NCBI GenBank assembly: GCA_017519415.1
Contig: JAFWSI010000014.1
Coordinates: 1 to 64,000 of the forward strand
DNA from: Ruminococcus sp.
GTDB taxonomy: Bacteria; Bacillota; Clostridia; Oscillospirales; Ruminococcaceae
Length of the DNA: 64,000 bases
Reading direction: 5' to 3'
Shown here: piece after piece, positions 42,300 to 50,659 of the stretch
How the letters are laid out: each line of letters starts with the position of its first letter
Numbering within the stretch: the stretch's first letter is position 1
Program-made: the position numbers and the translations under genes
The notes under the pieces: model-generated
What the model was told of the DNA's origin: nothing
The model's database searches: none
What the model saw: only the letters and a program-made list of their open reading frames with translations

Positions 42300-44537
42300 T
42301 TATTTTGATGATTTACCGTAAGGGTACTTGGAGCCGCTGTCAAAATATTCCTGGATCTTTTCGGGGGGCATGGGTTTTCCGTAGAGGTAGCCCTGAGCGT
42401 AGTCACATCCCGCCATGCGGAGTATTGACTCCTGCACCTTGTTTTCTATACCCTCTGCGATAGTCTCGATCTTTTTGGATTTGGCTATTCGTATAACCGC
42501 CGAAACGATCTCGTAGGCTATATTATCGTGTTCGATGTCCGTTATGAAGGAGCGGTCAAGCTTGAGAAGCGTGATCGGGAGTATCTGCAGGTAGCTCAGC
42601 GACGAGTATCCCGTACCGAAATCGTCCATGGCGAGCTTAACGCCCAGATCGCGGAGCTTGTTCATCTGATCGACTGCGAAATCAATATCACTGAGAGCCA
42701 GGGTCTCGGTGAGCTCCACCTCGAGCCACTGAGGATTCAGGGCTGATCTCGCAAGAGCTTCAAACACCTTGTCCTTCAGGTCGGTCTGATAGAAGTCGGA
42801 GGAAGCGAAGTTTATGGACATAACTATGGGAGGATAGCCCATTTTCTGCCACAGCTTGTTCTGACGGCAGCCCTCGTTGAGGACGAATTCGCTTATCTTG
42901 CCTATAAGGTGCGAGCTTTCGGCGATAGGAACGAAATCGTCGGGCTTTACTATGGTACCGTCCGGCTTTATCCAGCGGATAAGCGCCTCAACTCCCATGA
43001 TCTTGCCGGAAGCAAGGTCTATCTTCGGCTGATAGAAGAGCTGGAGCTCATTATTGTCTATTGCAAGGGCAAGGGACTTTTCAAGCTCGGTATTGCCGAT
43101 TATAGAATCGTGCATACTGGGCTCGTAGCCGCATATGCTTCCGTTGGTGCCGCTGCTGGACTTGAGAGCAAATTCGGCGTGCTCCATAACGTCAAGGAAG
43201 GAGCTGCCGTCCTCGGGCATCTTTGAATATCCCGCAGAGCAGCAGAGGTTGATGGAAGCAAATTCGTCCACGGCAAGTTTTGAAAACTCGTCCTGTATGG
43301 ATTTGACCGTTCTTGTTGGCATTTCCTCATCGCCGTAGTCGCGGAGCAGAAGGGCGAAATTGTCGCCGCTTATTCTTGCTGCCAGGCCTCCGGGAGTAAC
43401 GAATTTATAGAGTATGTGCGCAAAATTCTTGAGCACGTAGTTTCCGTTGTTGTAGCCGCAGGTATCGTTGATGATATGGAAGCGGTCGATGTCGAGAACT
43501 ATTATCCAGAAGGAATAGCCCAGTATCTTACATGAATCGTAGATCTCCTGACCTGTAACGACAAGTTTGTTGCGGTTGGCGATCTCTGTTACCTCGTCTA
43601 TATACGCAAGACGCTCGATGAGAATATCCTTCTCGTGTTCCTGAGTGACGTCGATGACGGCACCGCCGAAGAGGGGAAGGGTATTTCCCGTGCCGGGTAT
43701 TGACTTGAAGCGGTGGGAGTACCAGCGGTAGGTGCCGTCGGCGCTCCTCAGACGCATTTCTATATTCTTGATCTCGCTGAGGTTATTGTTTTTTATGGCT
43801 CCGTCAAACTGTATCCTGTCGTTTGGGTGTACCAGCGAGCGGAACTCATTGGCGCTTATGGTGCTGCTCTTCAGCCCGAGCATTCTTACGAGCTCCGGGG
43901 AAGCGCGGTAGATCTTTCTGTCGGTGCTCATTATAAGTCCGATCTCGGCGAGCTCCATGGAGGAATTGAAGAAGTCGTTGGCACTGGCGAGGTTGACTCT
44001 CATTTTCTTTAATTCGGTGAGATTGAAGCCCGTGCTGACATATATGGAACGTTTCTTGTATCTCTTTACAAGGGAGGTGCTCCACGCGATGGTAACAAGG
44101 ATTCCCTGGGGATTGCGGAAGCTTGATTCGTAGGAATTGCTCTCAAGTATCTTGTCGATAGCGGTGAGGTCGGGGGTATTGATTCCGAAGGCAGTCCATA
44201 CGCCCTCCTTCTTGTCCGAATACTCCGCTGTTATGCCAAGCAGGTCGCGGAGCTTTTTATTTATGAAAACATATGAGAAGTCATTGGCCCATATGATAAG
44301 CTCTGTATTGAGGTTTTCGGTGACCTTGGTAAGTTCCTTTTCGTCCAGGGATGTGCTCCTTTTCCTGTATATCCAGGTGGAGAGCGCAAGAATGAGAGTA
44401 GCGCACACCATGGTGCAGGTATATATTATAAGTGTGACCTTGGCAAGTGACGGATTGAATATGCAATAACCGATCACAAGTGTGCTTAAAGCTACGATGA
44501 TAAGTGCAGCTGCAAGCGGATTGAATCTTCTTCTCAT
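42300..44537 (-). CDS. Membrane PAS-GGDEF(degenerate)-EAL c-di-GMP phosphodiesterase
   Basis: A 745-residue protein. Two N-terminal membrane helices (LAAALIIVALSTLVIGYCIF; VTLIIYTCTMVCATLILAL) are followed by two PAS-like regions (~65-170 and 190-300; the second includes FRSLVHPNDRIQF and the PAC-type YRWYSHRFKSI). A GGDEF domain with the inactive signature SGDNF lies near residue 390. The intact EAL domain (~480-735) shows MGVEALIRW, VELTETLALSD, MDDFGTGYSSLSYL, LLKLDRSFI, AEGIEN and AQGYLYGKP. It should hydrolyse c-di-GMP in response to a signal sensed at the membrane. ATG 44537 follows GGGAGGCG; an extension to 44654 would run through the promoter. It shares a transcript with pfkA. Confidence 0.93.
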   Translation of the reverse strand: MRRRFNPLAAALIIVALSTLVIGYCIFNPSLAKVTLIIYTCTMVCATLILALSTWIYRKRSTSLDEKELTKVTENLNTELIIWANDFSYVFINKKLRDLLGITAEYSDKKEGVWTAFGINTPDLTAIDKILESNSYESSFRNPQGILVTIAWSTSLVKRYKKRSIYVSTGFNLTELKKMRVNLASANDFFNSSMELAEIGLIMSTDRKIYRASPELVRMLGLKSSTISANEFRSLVHPNDRIQFDGAIKNNNLSEIKNIEMRLRSADGTYRWYSHRFKSIPGTGNTLPLFGGAVIDVTQEHEKDILIERLAYIDEVTEIANRNKLVVTGQEIYDSCKILGYSFWIIVLDIDRFHIINDTCGYNNGNYVLKNFAHILYKFVTPGGLAARISGDNFALLLRDYGDEEMPTRTVKSIQDEFSKLAVDEFASINLCCSAGYSKMPEDGSSFLDVMEHAEFALKSSSGTNGSICGYEPSMHDSIIGNTELEKSLALAIDNNELQLFYQPKIDLASGKIMGVEALIRWIKPDGTIVKPDDFVPIAESSHLIGKISEFVLNEGCRQNKLWQKMGYPPIVMSINFASSDFYQTDLKDKVFEALARSALNPQWLEVELTETLALSDIDFAVDQMNKLRDLGVKLAMDDFGTGYSSLSYLQILPITLLKLDRSFITDIEHDNIAYEIVSAVIRIAKSKKIETIAEGIENKVQESILRMAGCDYAQGYLYGKPMPPEKIQEYFDSGSKYPYGKSSK

Positions 44538-44573
44538 TCGGACGCCTCCCTTCGCGCATAAATATCCAAATAC

Positions 44574-44602
44574 ATTATAGCAAAAATGACCGAAAAAGTC
44601 AA
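44574..44602 (-). promoter_or_regulatory. Promoter of the EAL-pfkA operon
   Basis: Minus strand: TTGACT (44597-44602), 17-base spacer ending in TGC, TATAAT (44574-44579); both the -35 and an extended -10 are present. Confidence 0.8.
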
Positions 44603-44691
44603 TTATAAATTTAATCGCTCTAACAAATTTGATAAAATTGACGGAAAACATCAAGAAAATTTCACGGAATGTACACTTTTGTCCGATATAA

Positions 44692-44700
44692 TGCTATAAT
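44692..44700 (+). promoter_or_regulatory. Extended -10 promoter of the two-component operon
   Basis: TGCTATAAT (44692-44700 region) without a good -35; a second TATAAT overlaps at 44687-44692. It drives the response regulator in the plus direction, divergent from the EAL gene. Confidence 0.55.
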
Positions 44701-44780
44701 ATAGATACATATACTGACCGTTTCTTGCTGCGGCAGATATGTTTCGCACAAGGATCAAACAATAAAAACGGAGGTATGAT

Positions 44781-45458
44781 ATGGCACATATACTTATTGT
44801 TGACGACGAAATAAATATAAGAAAGGTAGTGCGCGAGTACGCTGAATTTGAAGGATACGAGGTTACCGAGGCGGAGAACGGCATGGAGGCGGTGAACCTT
44901 TGCCACGACAACGACTATGACCTTATAATCATGGACGTTATGATGCCGAGGCTTGACGGCTATTCCGCCTGCAAGGAGATACATAAGACAAAGAATATCC
45001 CCGTCATCATGCTGTCTGCAAGGGGCGAGGAGTATGATAAGCTTTTCGGTTTTGAGATAGGAGTTGACGACTATGTTGTCAAGCCCTTTTCACCCAAGGA
45101 ACTCATGGCGAGAGTCAAGGTTGTTCTGAAAAGGAATACCAAGCAGGAGGAAAAGACTCAGCTTGACAGGTATGTTTTCGAGGGGCTTGAGGTGGATATA
45201 TCGGGAAGAGAAGTATATGTCAACGGCGAAAAGGCCGCGATGACTCCCAAGGAGTACGATCTCCTCTTCTATCTCGTCAAGAACAAGAACATTGCTCTTT
45301 CAAGGGACAAGCTCCTTGAGGAGGTATGGGGCTACGATTTCTTCGGCGACGACAGGACCGTGGACACCCATATAAAGATGCTCCGCAACAGCCTCGGAGA
45401 ATACCGCAAATTCATTGTAACGCTGAGAGGAATGGGATACAAATTTGAAGCGGTTTAA
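44781..45458 (+). CDS. OmpR/PhoB-family response regulator
   Basis: A 225-residue regulator. The receiver has the acidic pair in LIVDDEIN, the phospho-acceptor D52 in LIIMDVMMPRLDG, the switch serine in VIMLSARG and the lysine in YVVKPFSPKEL. The C-terminal winged helix (~130-222) contains MTPKEYDLLFYLVKN, DKLLEEVWGY and DDRTVDTHIKMLR. It follows CGGAGGT. It overlaps the histidine kinase by 14 bases. Targets are not evident in the window. Confidence 0.95.
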   Translation: MAHILIVDDEINIRKVVREYAEFEGYEVTEAENGMEAVNLCHDNDYDLIIMDVMMPRLDGYSACKEIHKTKNIPVIMLSARGEEYDKLFGFEIGVDDYVVKPFSPKELMARVKVVLKRNTKQEEKTQLDRYVFEGLEVDISGREVYVNGEKAAMTPKEYDLLFYLVKNKNIALSRDKLLEEVWGYDFFGDDRTVDTHIKMLRNSLGEYRKFIVTLRGMGYKFEAV

Positions 45459-46938
45459 GCATATCAAACGGGCAGGGAGCAGGATACCGCTGAAGTTCAA
45501 GATATGGATGTACTTCATGATATTCACTCTGGTGGTATTTGCTCTGCTGTGGCTGTTTCAGATATTTTTCCTTCAGAATTTCTATGAGCGTATGAGGACA
45601 CGTTCTGCTGCCAGGAGCATGACGGCCATTGCAGATGTGTATAACGACGCAGACAGGAAACAGGATTACACCAGCGCTATGGAGATAGTATTCGACGAGG
45701 AGTTCAAGAGTAAATTCTATGATGCGGTGGCGGATACAGCTTCGGACAACGACATATGCGTAACTGTGCTGGACAAGTACGGCCGCGAGGTGAAGAGAAA
45801 GCACGTTATGGGTGAATGTGTCATTCATGACAGATCCAACAGCAATCTGTACTTTCTCAATGAGATAGACAATTCCGGCAGCGGTGCGATAAAGCATAAT
45901 TTACCGGATCCCCGCAGCGGCAACGAGATGCTCATATACGGCTGTGCCCTCGGGGACGACGGCTTTGTGGACGGCTATCTGCTGGTAAACGCAGTCCTTG
46001 TGCCCGTAGGTGCTACGGTGCAGATCATAAAGCGTCAGCTTATGATAATCACCGTTATACTCATTATTATTGCGTTCCTGATCTCACTGTACCTTGCAAA
46101 GCGCATTGCGCTGCCTATAGACAGGATAACCGATGCGGCGGAGCACCTTGCAAAGGGTGATTTCAATACAAAATTTGACGGCAGGGGATACCTTGAGGCA
46201 AAAAAGCTGGCGGATACCCTTACCTATGCGGAAAAGGAGCTCTCACGGGTCGATACCATGCAGAGGGATCTTATCGCCAACGTCTCTCACGACCTGAGAA
46301 CGCCGCTGACCATGCTCAAGGCCTACGCCGAGATGATACGCGATCTTTCGGGAGACAATCCCGTGAAGCGGAACGAGCACCTTGAGATAATCATAAGCGA
46401 GACAGACCGTCTTGCCCTTCTTGTAAATGATATGCTTGATCTTTCCAAGCTGGAGAGCGGCAGACAGCAGCTCACTCCTTCGGAGTTCGGCATAAGCGGC
46501 AAGCTCACGGAGATAATCGACCGCTTCAAGGGACTTTCTGAGAAGAACGGTTATCAGATACATTTCACTCCTGATGAGGAGCGGACTGTGTGCTGCGACG
46601 TGGTAAAGATTGAGCAGGTCATCTACAACCTTATAAACAATGCCATCAACTACACCGGCAAGGACAAGCAGGTCTTTGTCCGTCAGATTAATAAAGCTGA
46701 CGGAGTAGTCATAGAGGTGGAGGACACGGGCGACGGTATAGAGGAGGACAAGATAAAGCTGATCTTTGATAAGTATTACCGCTCCGAGAACCACAAGCGC
46801 GAGGTAGTGGGGACAGGTCTGGGACTATCTATCGTCAAGGCAGTGCTGAAGCTCCATAACTATGATTACGGAGTCCGCAGCACTATCGGAAAGGGCTCCA
46901 CCTTCTGGTTCAGGATAAGTGATGTGAAGGAAAAATGA
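45445..46938 (+). CDS. Sensor histidine kinase
   Basis: A 497-residue kinase. Membrane helix 1 is at ~20-45 (IWMYFMIFTLVVFALLWLFQ), then an outside sensor of ~145 residues with no recognised family. Helix 2 is at ~197-215, followed by HAMP. The HisKA box has H282 in NVSHDLRTPLTMLKAY. The ATPase domain shows N (INNAINYT), G1 (EDTGDGIEED) and G2 (GTGLGLSIVKAV) boxes. The start is TTG 45445 within the regulator's end. Partner: the adjacent OmpR-type regulator. The arrangement resembles envelope-stress or resistance systems but the signal is unknown. Confidence 0.93.
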   Translation: MKRFKHIKRAGSRIPLKFKIWMYFMIFTLVVFALLWLFQIFFLQNFYERMRTRSAARSMTAIADVYNDADRKQDYTSAMEIVFDEEFKSKFYDAVADTASDNDICVTVLDKYGREVKRKHVMGECVIHDRSNSNLYFLNEIDNSGSGAIKHNLPDPRSGNEMLIYGCALGDDGFVDGYLLVNAVLVPVGATVQIIKRQLMIITVILIIIAFLISLYLAKRIALPIDRITDAAEHLAKGDFNTKFDGRGYLEAKKLADTLTYAEKELSRVDTMQRDLIANVSHDLRTPLTMLKAYAEMIRDLSGDNPVKRNEHLEIIISETDRLALLVNDMLDLSKLESGRQQLTPSEFGISGKLTEIIDRFKGLSEKNGYQIHFTPDEERTVCCDVVKIEQVIYNLINNAINYTGKDKQVFVRQINKADGVVIEVEDTGDGIEEDKIKLIFDKYYRSENHKREVVGTGLGLSIVKAVLKLHNYDYGVRSTIGKGSTFWFRISDVKEK

Positions 46939-47045
46939 GAGGGACAGAGTGACCGGAAATTATTCCGTTCTATTGAACCTGTCAGGCGGTATATGAAAGT
47001 GATAAATGTAATTACAGGCGATAATTCATTGATTACAATTTACAA
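46939..47045. other. Intergenic segment without recognised features
   Basis: First part of the 619-base gap between the kinase and metK. It is AT-rich, with an ATTACAATTTACAATTTG direct repeat at its end; no gene or signal was recognised. Confidence 0.5.
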
Positions 47046-47097
47046 TTTGTATATTGGCTTGTGCGAAAGCACCACATTGCTGTATATAATATACAAA
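47046..47097. other. 52-base hairpin with GNRA-capped inner stem
   Basis: A perfect 10-bp outer stem, TTTGTATATT with AATATACAAA, encloses a GTGC-GAAA-GCAC hairpin. It has no T-run and no recognised family. It may be an RNA structure or a remnant of a small palindromic element. Confidence 0.4.
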
Positions 47098-47180
47098 AAT
47101 TAAATATATTTGTTTATGAATTTGTGTGCTGCGCGTTCCGATATTTCATAAAAAGTACATAAAATAGTGATATAATATAA

Positions 47181-47313
47181 TTGCTGAGGGAGAGAGACCC
47201 TAAGCAGATTTTCATGGTAGTTTAATGTTTACCCCAACATTAAATTATTAAATCCCCAATAATCCCTATATCATGGCAGGTGAGCTTCCTAAAAGGAGGC
47301 TCATTTGTTTTTT
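47181..47313 (+). ncRNA. Candidate structured small RNA upstream of metK
   Basis: A non-coding stretch bracketed by a TATAAT (47171-47176) and a strong terminator. Hairpin 1 is GCTGAGGG/CCCTAAGC at 47183-47205. Hairpin 2 is a perfect 9-bp stem TTTAATGTT/AACATTAAA with the loop TACCCC (47221-47244). Hairpin 3 is TTATT/AATAA with TCCCC in its loop (47245-47262), followed by a free TCCC. TCATGGYAG occurs at 47212 and 47271. Exposed C-runs are typical of small RNAs that pair with Shine-Dalgarno sequences, such as RsaE/RoxS. No clear -35 was seen. It is not a family I recognise, and it could instead be an untranslated leader. Confidence 0.45.
47281..47313 (+). terminator. Intrinsic terminator of the small RNA candidate
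   Basis: TGAGCTTCCT pairs with AGGAGGCTCA (one G-U pair) around AAA, followed by TTTGTTTTTT. No coding gene ends just upstream, which supports a non-coding transcript. Confidence 0.85.
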
Positions 47314-47347
47314 GCGGAAAAAACTGTTGCATAAGGGTAATAGACTA

Positions 47348-47376
47348 TTGACAAATTTCCGACAAAGGTGTATAAT
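47348..47376 (+). promoter_or_regulatory. Consensus promoter for metK
   Basis: TTGACA (47348-47353), 17-base spacer, TATAAT (47371-47376), placed so that transcription starts just before the S-box aptamer. Confidence 0.9.
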
Positions 47377-47386
47377 ACATTTACAA

Positions 47387-47536
47387 CCTTATCAAGAGCG
47401 GCGGAGGTAACAGGACCGACGAAGCCGCAGCAACCCGGCCGTAATGTGCCGAAGGTGCTAATTCCTGCGGTTTTATCCGAAAGATGAGGAACTTAGGAAA
47501 CTATGACTTCTCTTTTCGGAAAAAGAGAAGTTTTTT
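47387..47536 (+). promoter_or_regulatory. SAM-I (S-box) riboswitch controlling metK
   Basis: The aptamer (47387 to about 47492) shows CTTATCAAGAG, the GGCGGAGG...ACAGGACC segment, CCGCAGCAACC, CCGAAGGTGCTAATTCC and closing GATGAG, with P1 formed by 47388-47393 and 47483-47488. The expression platform is a terminator, CTTCTCTTTT/AAAAGAGAAG with six T's at 47507-47536. High SAM should stabilise the aptamer, allow the terminator and stop metK transcription. Confidence 0.95.
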
Positions 47537-47557
47537 ATATTTCAGGAGGTTTTTTCA

Positions 47558-48742
47558 ATGAGTAAATGCTTTTTCACTTCGGAATCCGTAACTGAGGGAC
47601 ATCCCGACAAGATCTGCGACCAGATCTCCGACGCGGTCCTCGACGCTATCCTCGAGCAGGACAAGCTGGGACGCGTTGCCTGCGAGACCTGCGTCACAAC
47701 GGGTATGGTCCTCTGTATGGGCGAGATAACCACTTCCGCTGATATAGATATACCGAAGATCGCACGCCAGGTCATCATTGACATCGGCTACGACAGGGCA
47801 AAGTATGGCTTTGACGGCCACACCTGCGCCGTGCTCACATCTATTGACGAGCAGTCTCCCGATATTGCAATGGGAGTTAACGAGGCCTACGAGTACCGCG
47901 AGGAGAACGGTGAGTCCGACGGACTTTCCAACGGTGCGGGAGATCAGGGCATCATGTTCGGATATGCCTGCAACGAGACTCCCGAGCTCATGCCTCTCCC
48001 CATATCCCTTGCACACAAGCTCTCGCTCAAGCTCACGGAGGTCCGCAAGGACGGAACTCTCCGTTATCTCCGTCCCGACGGAAAGTCTCAGGTAACAGTC
48101 GAGTACGACAACGGCAGGCCGGTAAGAGTTGACGCGGTAGTCGTTTCCTCACAGCATTCGGCGGACGTTTCTCTTGAGCAGGTACGCAAGGACATTGAGG
48201 AATACGTTATAAAGGCTGTGATTCCCGCAGAGCTCATGGACGAAAACACAAAGCTCTTCATAAATCCTACGGGACGCTTTGTCGTAGGCGGTCCTCAGGG
48301 CGACAGCGGTCTTACAGGACGCAAGATAATCGTTGATACATACGGCGGATATTCCCGTCACGGCGGCGGAGCCTTCAGCGGAAAGGATCCTACGAAGGTG
48401 GACAGGAGCGCTGCCTATGCCGCAAGATATATCGCAAAGAATATAGTTGCCGCAGGACTTGCCGACAAGTGCGAGGTACAGCTCTCATACGCTATCGGAG
48501 TTGCAAAGCCTATCTCCATACTCGTTGATACCTTCGGCACAGGCAAGGTGGACGAGGAGAATCTCTCGGCAGCTGTTGCGAAGGTGTTCGACCTCCGTCC
48601 TACAGCCATAATCGAGATGCTCGACCTCAGAAAGCCCCAGTACAGACAGCTTGCAGCTTACGGTCATATGGGACGCGAGGAGCTGGGCGTTGCATGGGAG
48701 AAGACAGACAGGGCAGAAGCTCTGAAGGCTGCTCTTTCATAA
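47558..48742 (+). CDS. metK: S-adenosylmethionine synthetase
   Basis: A 394-residue MetK forming SAM from ATP and methionine. The motifs are [22 protein letters not shown] at the N terminus, [16 protein letters not shown], and the P-loop-like [19 protein letters not shown]. The ATG follows TCAGGAGGT. It is under the SAM riboswitch described above, a direct product feedback. A 140-codon unknown gene follows within 11 bases and shares the transcript. Confidence 0.97.
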   Translation: MSKCFFTSESVTEGHPDKICDQISDAVLDAILEQDKLGRVACETCVTTGMVLCMGEITTSADIDIPKIARQVIIDIGYDRAKYGFDGHTCAVLTSIDEQSPDIAMGVNEAYEYREENGESDGLSNGAGDQGIMFGYACNETPELMPLPISLAHKLSLKLTEVRKDGTLRYLRPDGKSQVTVEYDNGRPVRVDAVVVSSQHSADVSLEQVRKDIEEYVIKAVIPAELMDENTKLFINPTGRFVVGGPQGDSGLTGRKIIVDTYGGYSRHGGGAFSGKDPTKVDRSAAYAARYIAKNIVAAGLADKCEVQLSYAIGVAKPISILVDTFGTGKVDEENLSAAVAKVFDLRPTAIIEMLDLRKPQYRQLAAYGHMGREELGVAWEKTDRAEALKAALS

Positions 48743-48753
48743 GGAGAAACGCT

Positions 48754-49176
48754 ATGGCGGAGCATGAGAACTATGCGGAGCTGAGGTTCACGAACGCCGT
48801 GCTCCTTGAGATCTTCGGCAGATATGCTTCCAATTCCGAGCTGGCTGAATTCGTAGCCGAGGACGGCTCCATAGATATTAAGTTCAGAATGGTGAACGGG
48901 ATACTTGAAACTCCCAACAGCTCGGAACAGGTGCTGAGCCTGATGTACGCTCTTTTTGAGAGCAATCCTCAGTCCACCATAGGCCGGATATATATGTCCA
49001 ATCAAACGGATATACTCCGCGAGACCGTGTACCGTCTTTCGATGGTGCTTGACAGCTTCAGCGACGTGAAGCTGACGATACATTCAAGCGTTCCCGATAA
49101 GGACGACCCGGCAAAGAGCGTGGAGACACATACGGAAATGACACTTACAAGGTCCAAAACGACACAATCTGAATAG
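48754..49176 (+). CDS. Unknown protein co-transcribed with metK
   Basis: A 140-residue acidic, soluble protein with mixed helix/strand character and no cysteine. I recognise no family. The N-terminal part (AELRFTNAVLLEIFGRYASN) looks helical; the rest alternates strands and short helices (SIDIKFRMVNGI, VKLTIHSSVPD). ATG 48754 is placed by AAGGAGAAAC; an upstream in-frame start inside metK is rejected. It lies between metK and a terminator, so SAM riboswitch control extends to it. Confidence 0.75.
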   Translation: MAEHENYAELRFTNAVLLEIFGRYASNSELAEFVAEDGSIDIKFRMVNGILETPNSSEQVLSLMYALFESNPQSTIGRIYMSNQTDILRETVYRLSMVLDSFSDVKLTIHSSVPDKDDPAKSVETHTEMTLTRSKTTQSE

Positions 49177-49186
49177 ATCTGAACAG

Positions 49187-49220
49187 AAAAGCTGCCGGTA
49201 TCATGCCGGCAGCTTTTTTA
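49187..49220. terminator. Bidirectional terminator between metK and radC operons
   Basis: GCTGCCGG (49191-49198) with CCGGCAGC (49206-49213), A's before and TTTTTT after; it closes the plus-strand metK unit and the converging minus-strand genes. Confidence 0.88.
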
Positions 49221-49943
49221 TTATTTGTCATTACCGCAGTTGTACCCGCTGAGCGGGATCCCGCCGAATTCAGGGACAAGTCCGCTTTCGCGCAGGGAAA
49301 GTGCACTGTCTCTGCCAACTATAATATGATCCGCAAGGACTGCTCCGAGGGTGGAAAGCGTATTTATCACGTTCCTTGTGAACAGCAGGTCGCTGTCCGA
49401 GGGCAGGGGCTCTGAAAACGGGTGGTTGTGGGCTGCAAGGAATATCCTGCAATCGCTTTTCAGGACGAAGTCCGCTATCTCGCGGTATGAGGATACAGCC
49501 AGTGCGGGAGTACCGAAGGCCAGTACCTTTGTGCTTACAACTCGGAAGCGCCTGCTGAGAGCGGTGATTATCAGCTTTTCGCCAACCGCTCCGATAAAAT
49601 GGCTTGAGAAAAAGCTTTTTGCGGTTTCTGCGTCCTTTACGGTATGAATTGAAAATCTCTCTGCATACAGCACTCTGCTCACACCGGATATGAGCTTTAT
49701 GAGAACAGCTGTCTGCTCGGAGATACTGCTGTTTTTCATAAGGAGCTGCGGGTCGGCGTCCGCAAGAGCATTTATGCTGCCGTATTCCCTTATGAGCTCC
49801 TCCGCCTTCTGCGGTGCTTCTTTCTTTTCGGAAAAGGAGAGAAGCAGAGTGATCAGCTCGGTTTCCTGCATATTTTCCGCACCGATACGGCGGTATTTTT
49901 CCTTTAGCTCCTCTCTGAGAGAGGAGAGCATATCCTTAGCCAT
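49221..49943 (-). CDS. RadC-family JAB-domain protein, motif-complete copy
   Basis: A 240-residue RadC-like protein. The N-terminal helix-hairpin-helix part contains MQETELITLLLSF, then the JAB1/MPN-like domain has the metalloprotease-type motif AAHNHPFSEPLPSDSD with both histidines and the aspartate, and LADHIIVGRDSALSLRESGL. RadC's classic repair role is doubtful; the family is linked to mobile elements and defence in some genomes. It starts at ATG 49943, one base after the stop of the second RadC copy (TGATATG), so the two are translationally coupled. Confidence 0.85.
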   Translation of the reverse strand: MAKDMLSSLREELKEKYRRIGAENMQETELITLLLSFSEKKEAPQKAEELIREYGSINALADADPQLLMKNSSISEQTAVLIKLISGVSRVLYAERFSIHTVKDAETAKSFFSSHFIGAVGEKLIITALSRRFRVVSTKVLAFGTPALAVSSYREIADFVLKSDCRIFLAAHNHPFSEPLPSDSDLLFTRNVINTLSTLGAVLADHIIVGRDSALSLRESGLVPEFGGIPLSGYNCGNDK

Positions 49944-49944
49944 A

Positions 49945-50628
49945 TCAGAATGCAAAGGCGCCGCTGCCGCGCATGGAGAATGTCTTTCCGCCGCCGCAGA
50001 TGATAATATCGCGGAAGCCTATACCGAGAGCGGATAACAGCTCGCCCAGCAGCCTTGCTATGGAATAATCCTCCTCGGTGGGAACAGGGAGGCCGCTGCC
50101 GTGACTGATACCTGCGGCAATTGAGACAGCTTCGCTTTTGATGAGAAGTTCGGCAAGCTCCTTCTGAGTGATCCTTTTGCCGATGAGGTCCGCAGCCGGA
50201 ATGGATATATGTTTCAGAAGCTCCGCACCTGCACCGAGGCAAAGGATATGGATGATCCCGGGATCGTCGCCGCTTATATGCGAAAGAAAGCAGCGGCAGA
50301 GCTCCTCTCTTGTGCTGAGAGTCTCGTTAGTATGGGAGGTGCGCAGATAGCGCAGGCTGAGGTCGGAGAACAGCTTCAGGAAAAGAGCTCCCTCGCTGCC
50401 TATGCCCTGTATTTCGCGCAGGCTCTCCTCGTCTGCCGACAGAGCCTTGCCGAGACTGCCGAATCTGTCTATAAGCGCATGGGCAATGTTGTTGGTGTTT
50501 ACCACAGGGCGTGCGTAGAACAGCAGGAGCTCCAGCAGCTCATGGTCGTAGAAGGTATCCTGTCCCGAAACGAGATAGCGCTGTCTCATACGGCTTCGGT
50601 GGCCTGAATGAGCATTCCCTTTGTTCAT
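49945..50628 (-). CDS. RadC-family protein with degenerate JAB motif
   Basis: A 227-residue paralogue of the next gene. The N-terminal region (DHELLELLLFYARPVVNTNNIA, LREIQGIGSEGALFLKL) is a clear RadC helix-hairpin-helix domain. In the C-terminal domain the HNHPSG motif has become ISHGSG, so the HxH metal pair is broken, although TEED is kept. It ends DIIICGGGKTFSMRGSG. A pair of one intact and one broken copy suggests a heteromeric complex. ATG 50628 follows GGGGGGAT. An XRE regulator precedes it on the same strand. Confidence 0.8.
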   Translation of the reverse strand: MNKGNAHSGHRSRMRQRYLVSGQDTFYDHELLELLLFYARPVVNTNNIAHALIDRFGSLGKALSADEESLREIQGIGSEGALFLKLFSDLSLRYLRTSHTNETLSTREELCRCFLSHISGDDPGIIHILCLGAGAELLKHISIPAADLIGKRITQKELAELLIKSEAVSIAAGISHGSGLPVPTEEDYSIARLLGELLSALGIGFRDIIICGGGKTFSMRGSGAFAF

Positions 50629-50659
50629 ATATATCCCCCCTGTATATTGAAGTTTTGGA

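Noticed and set aside
49221..50628. Tandem RadC genes as parts of one frameshifted gene
   Set aside because: Each has its own N-terminal helix-hairpin-helix domain, start codon and full length; they are paralogues, not fragments.
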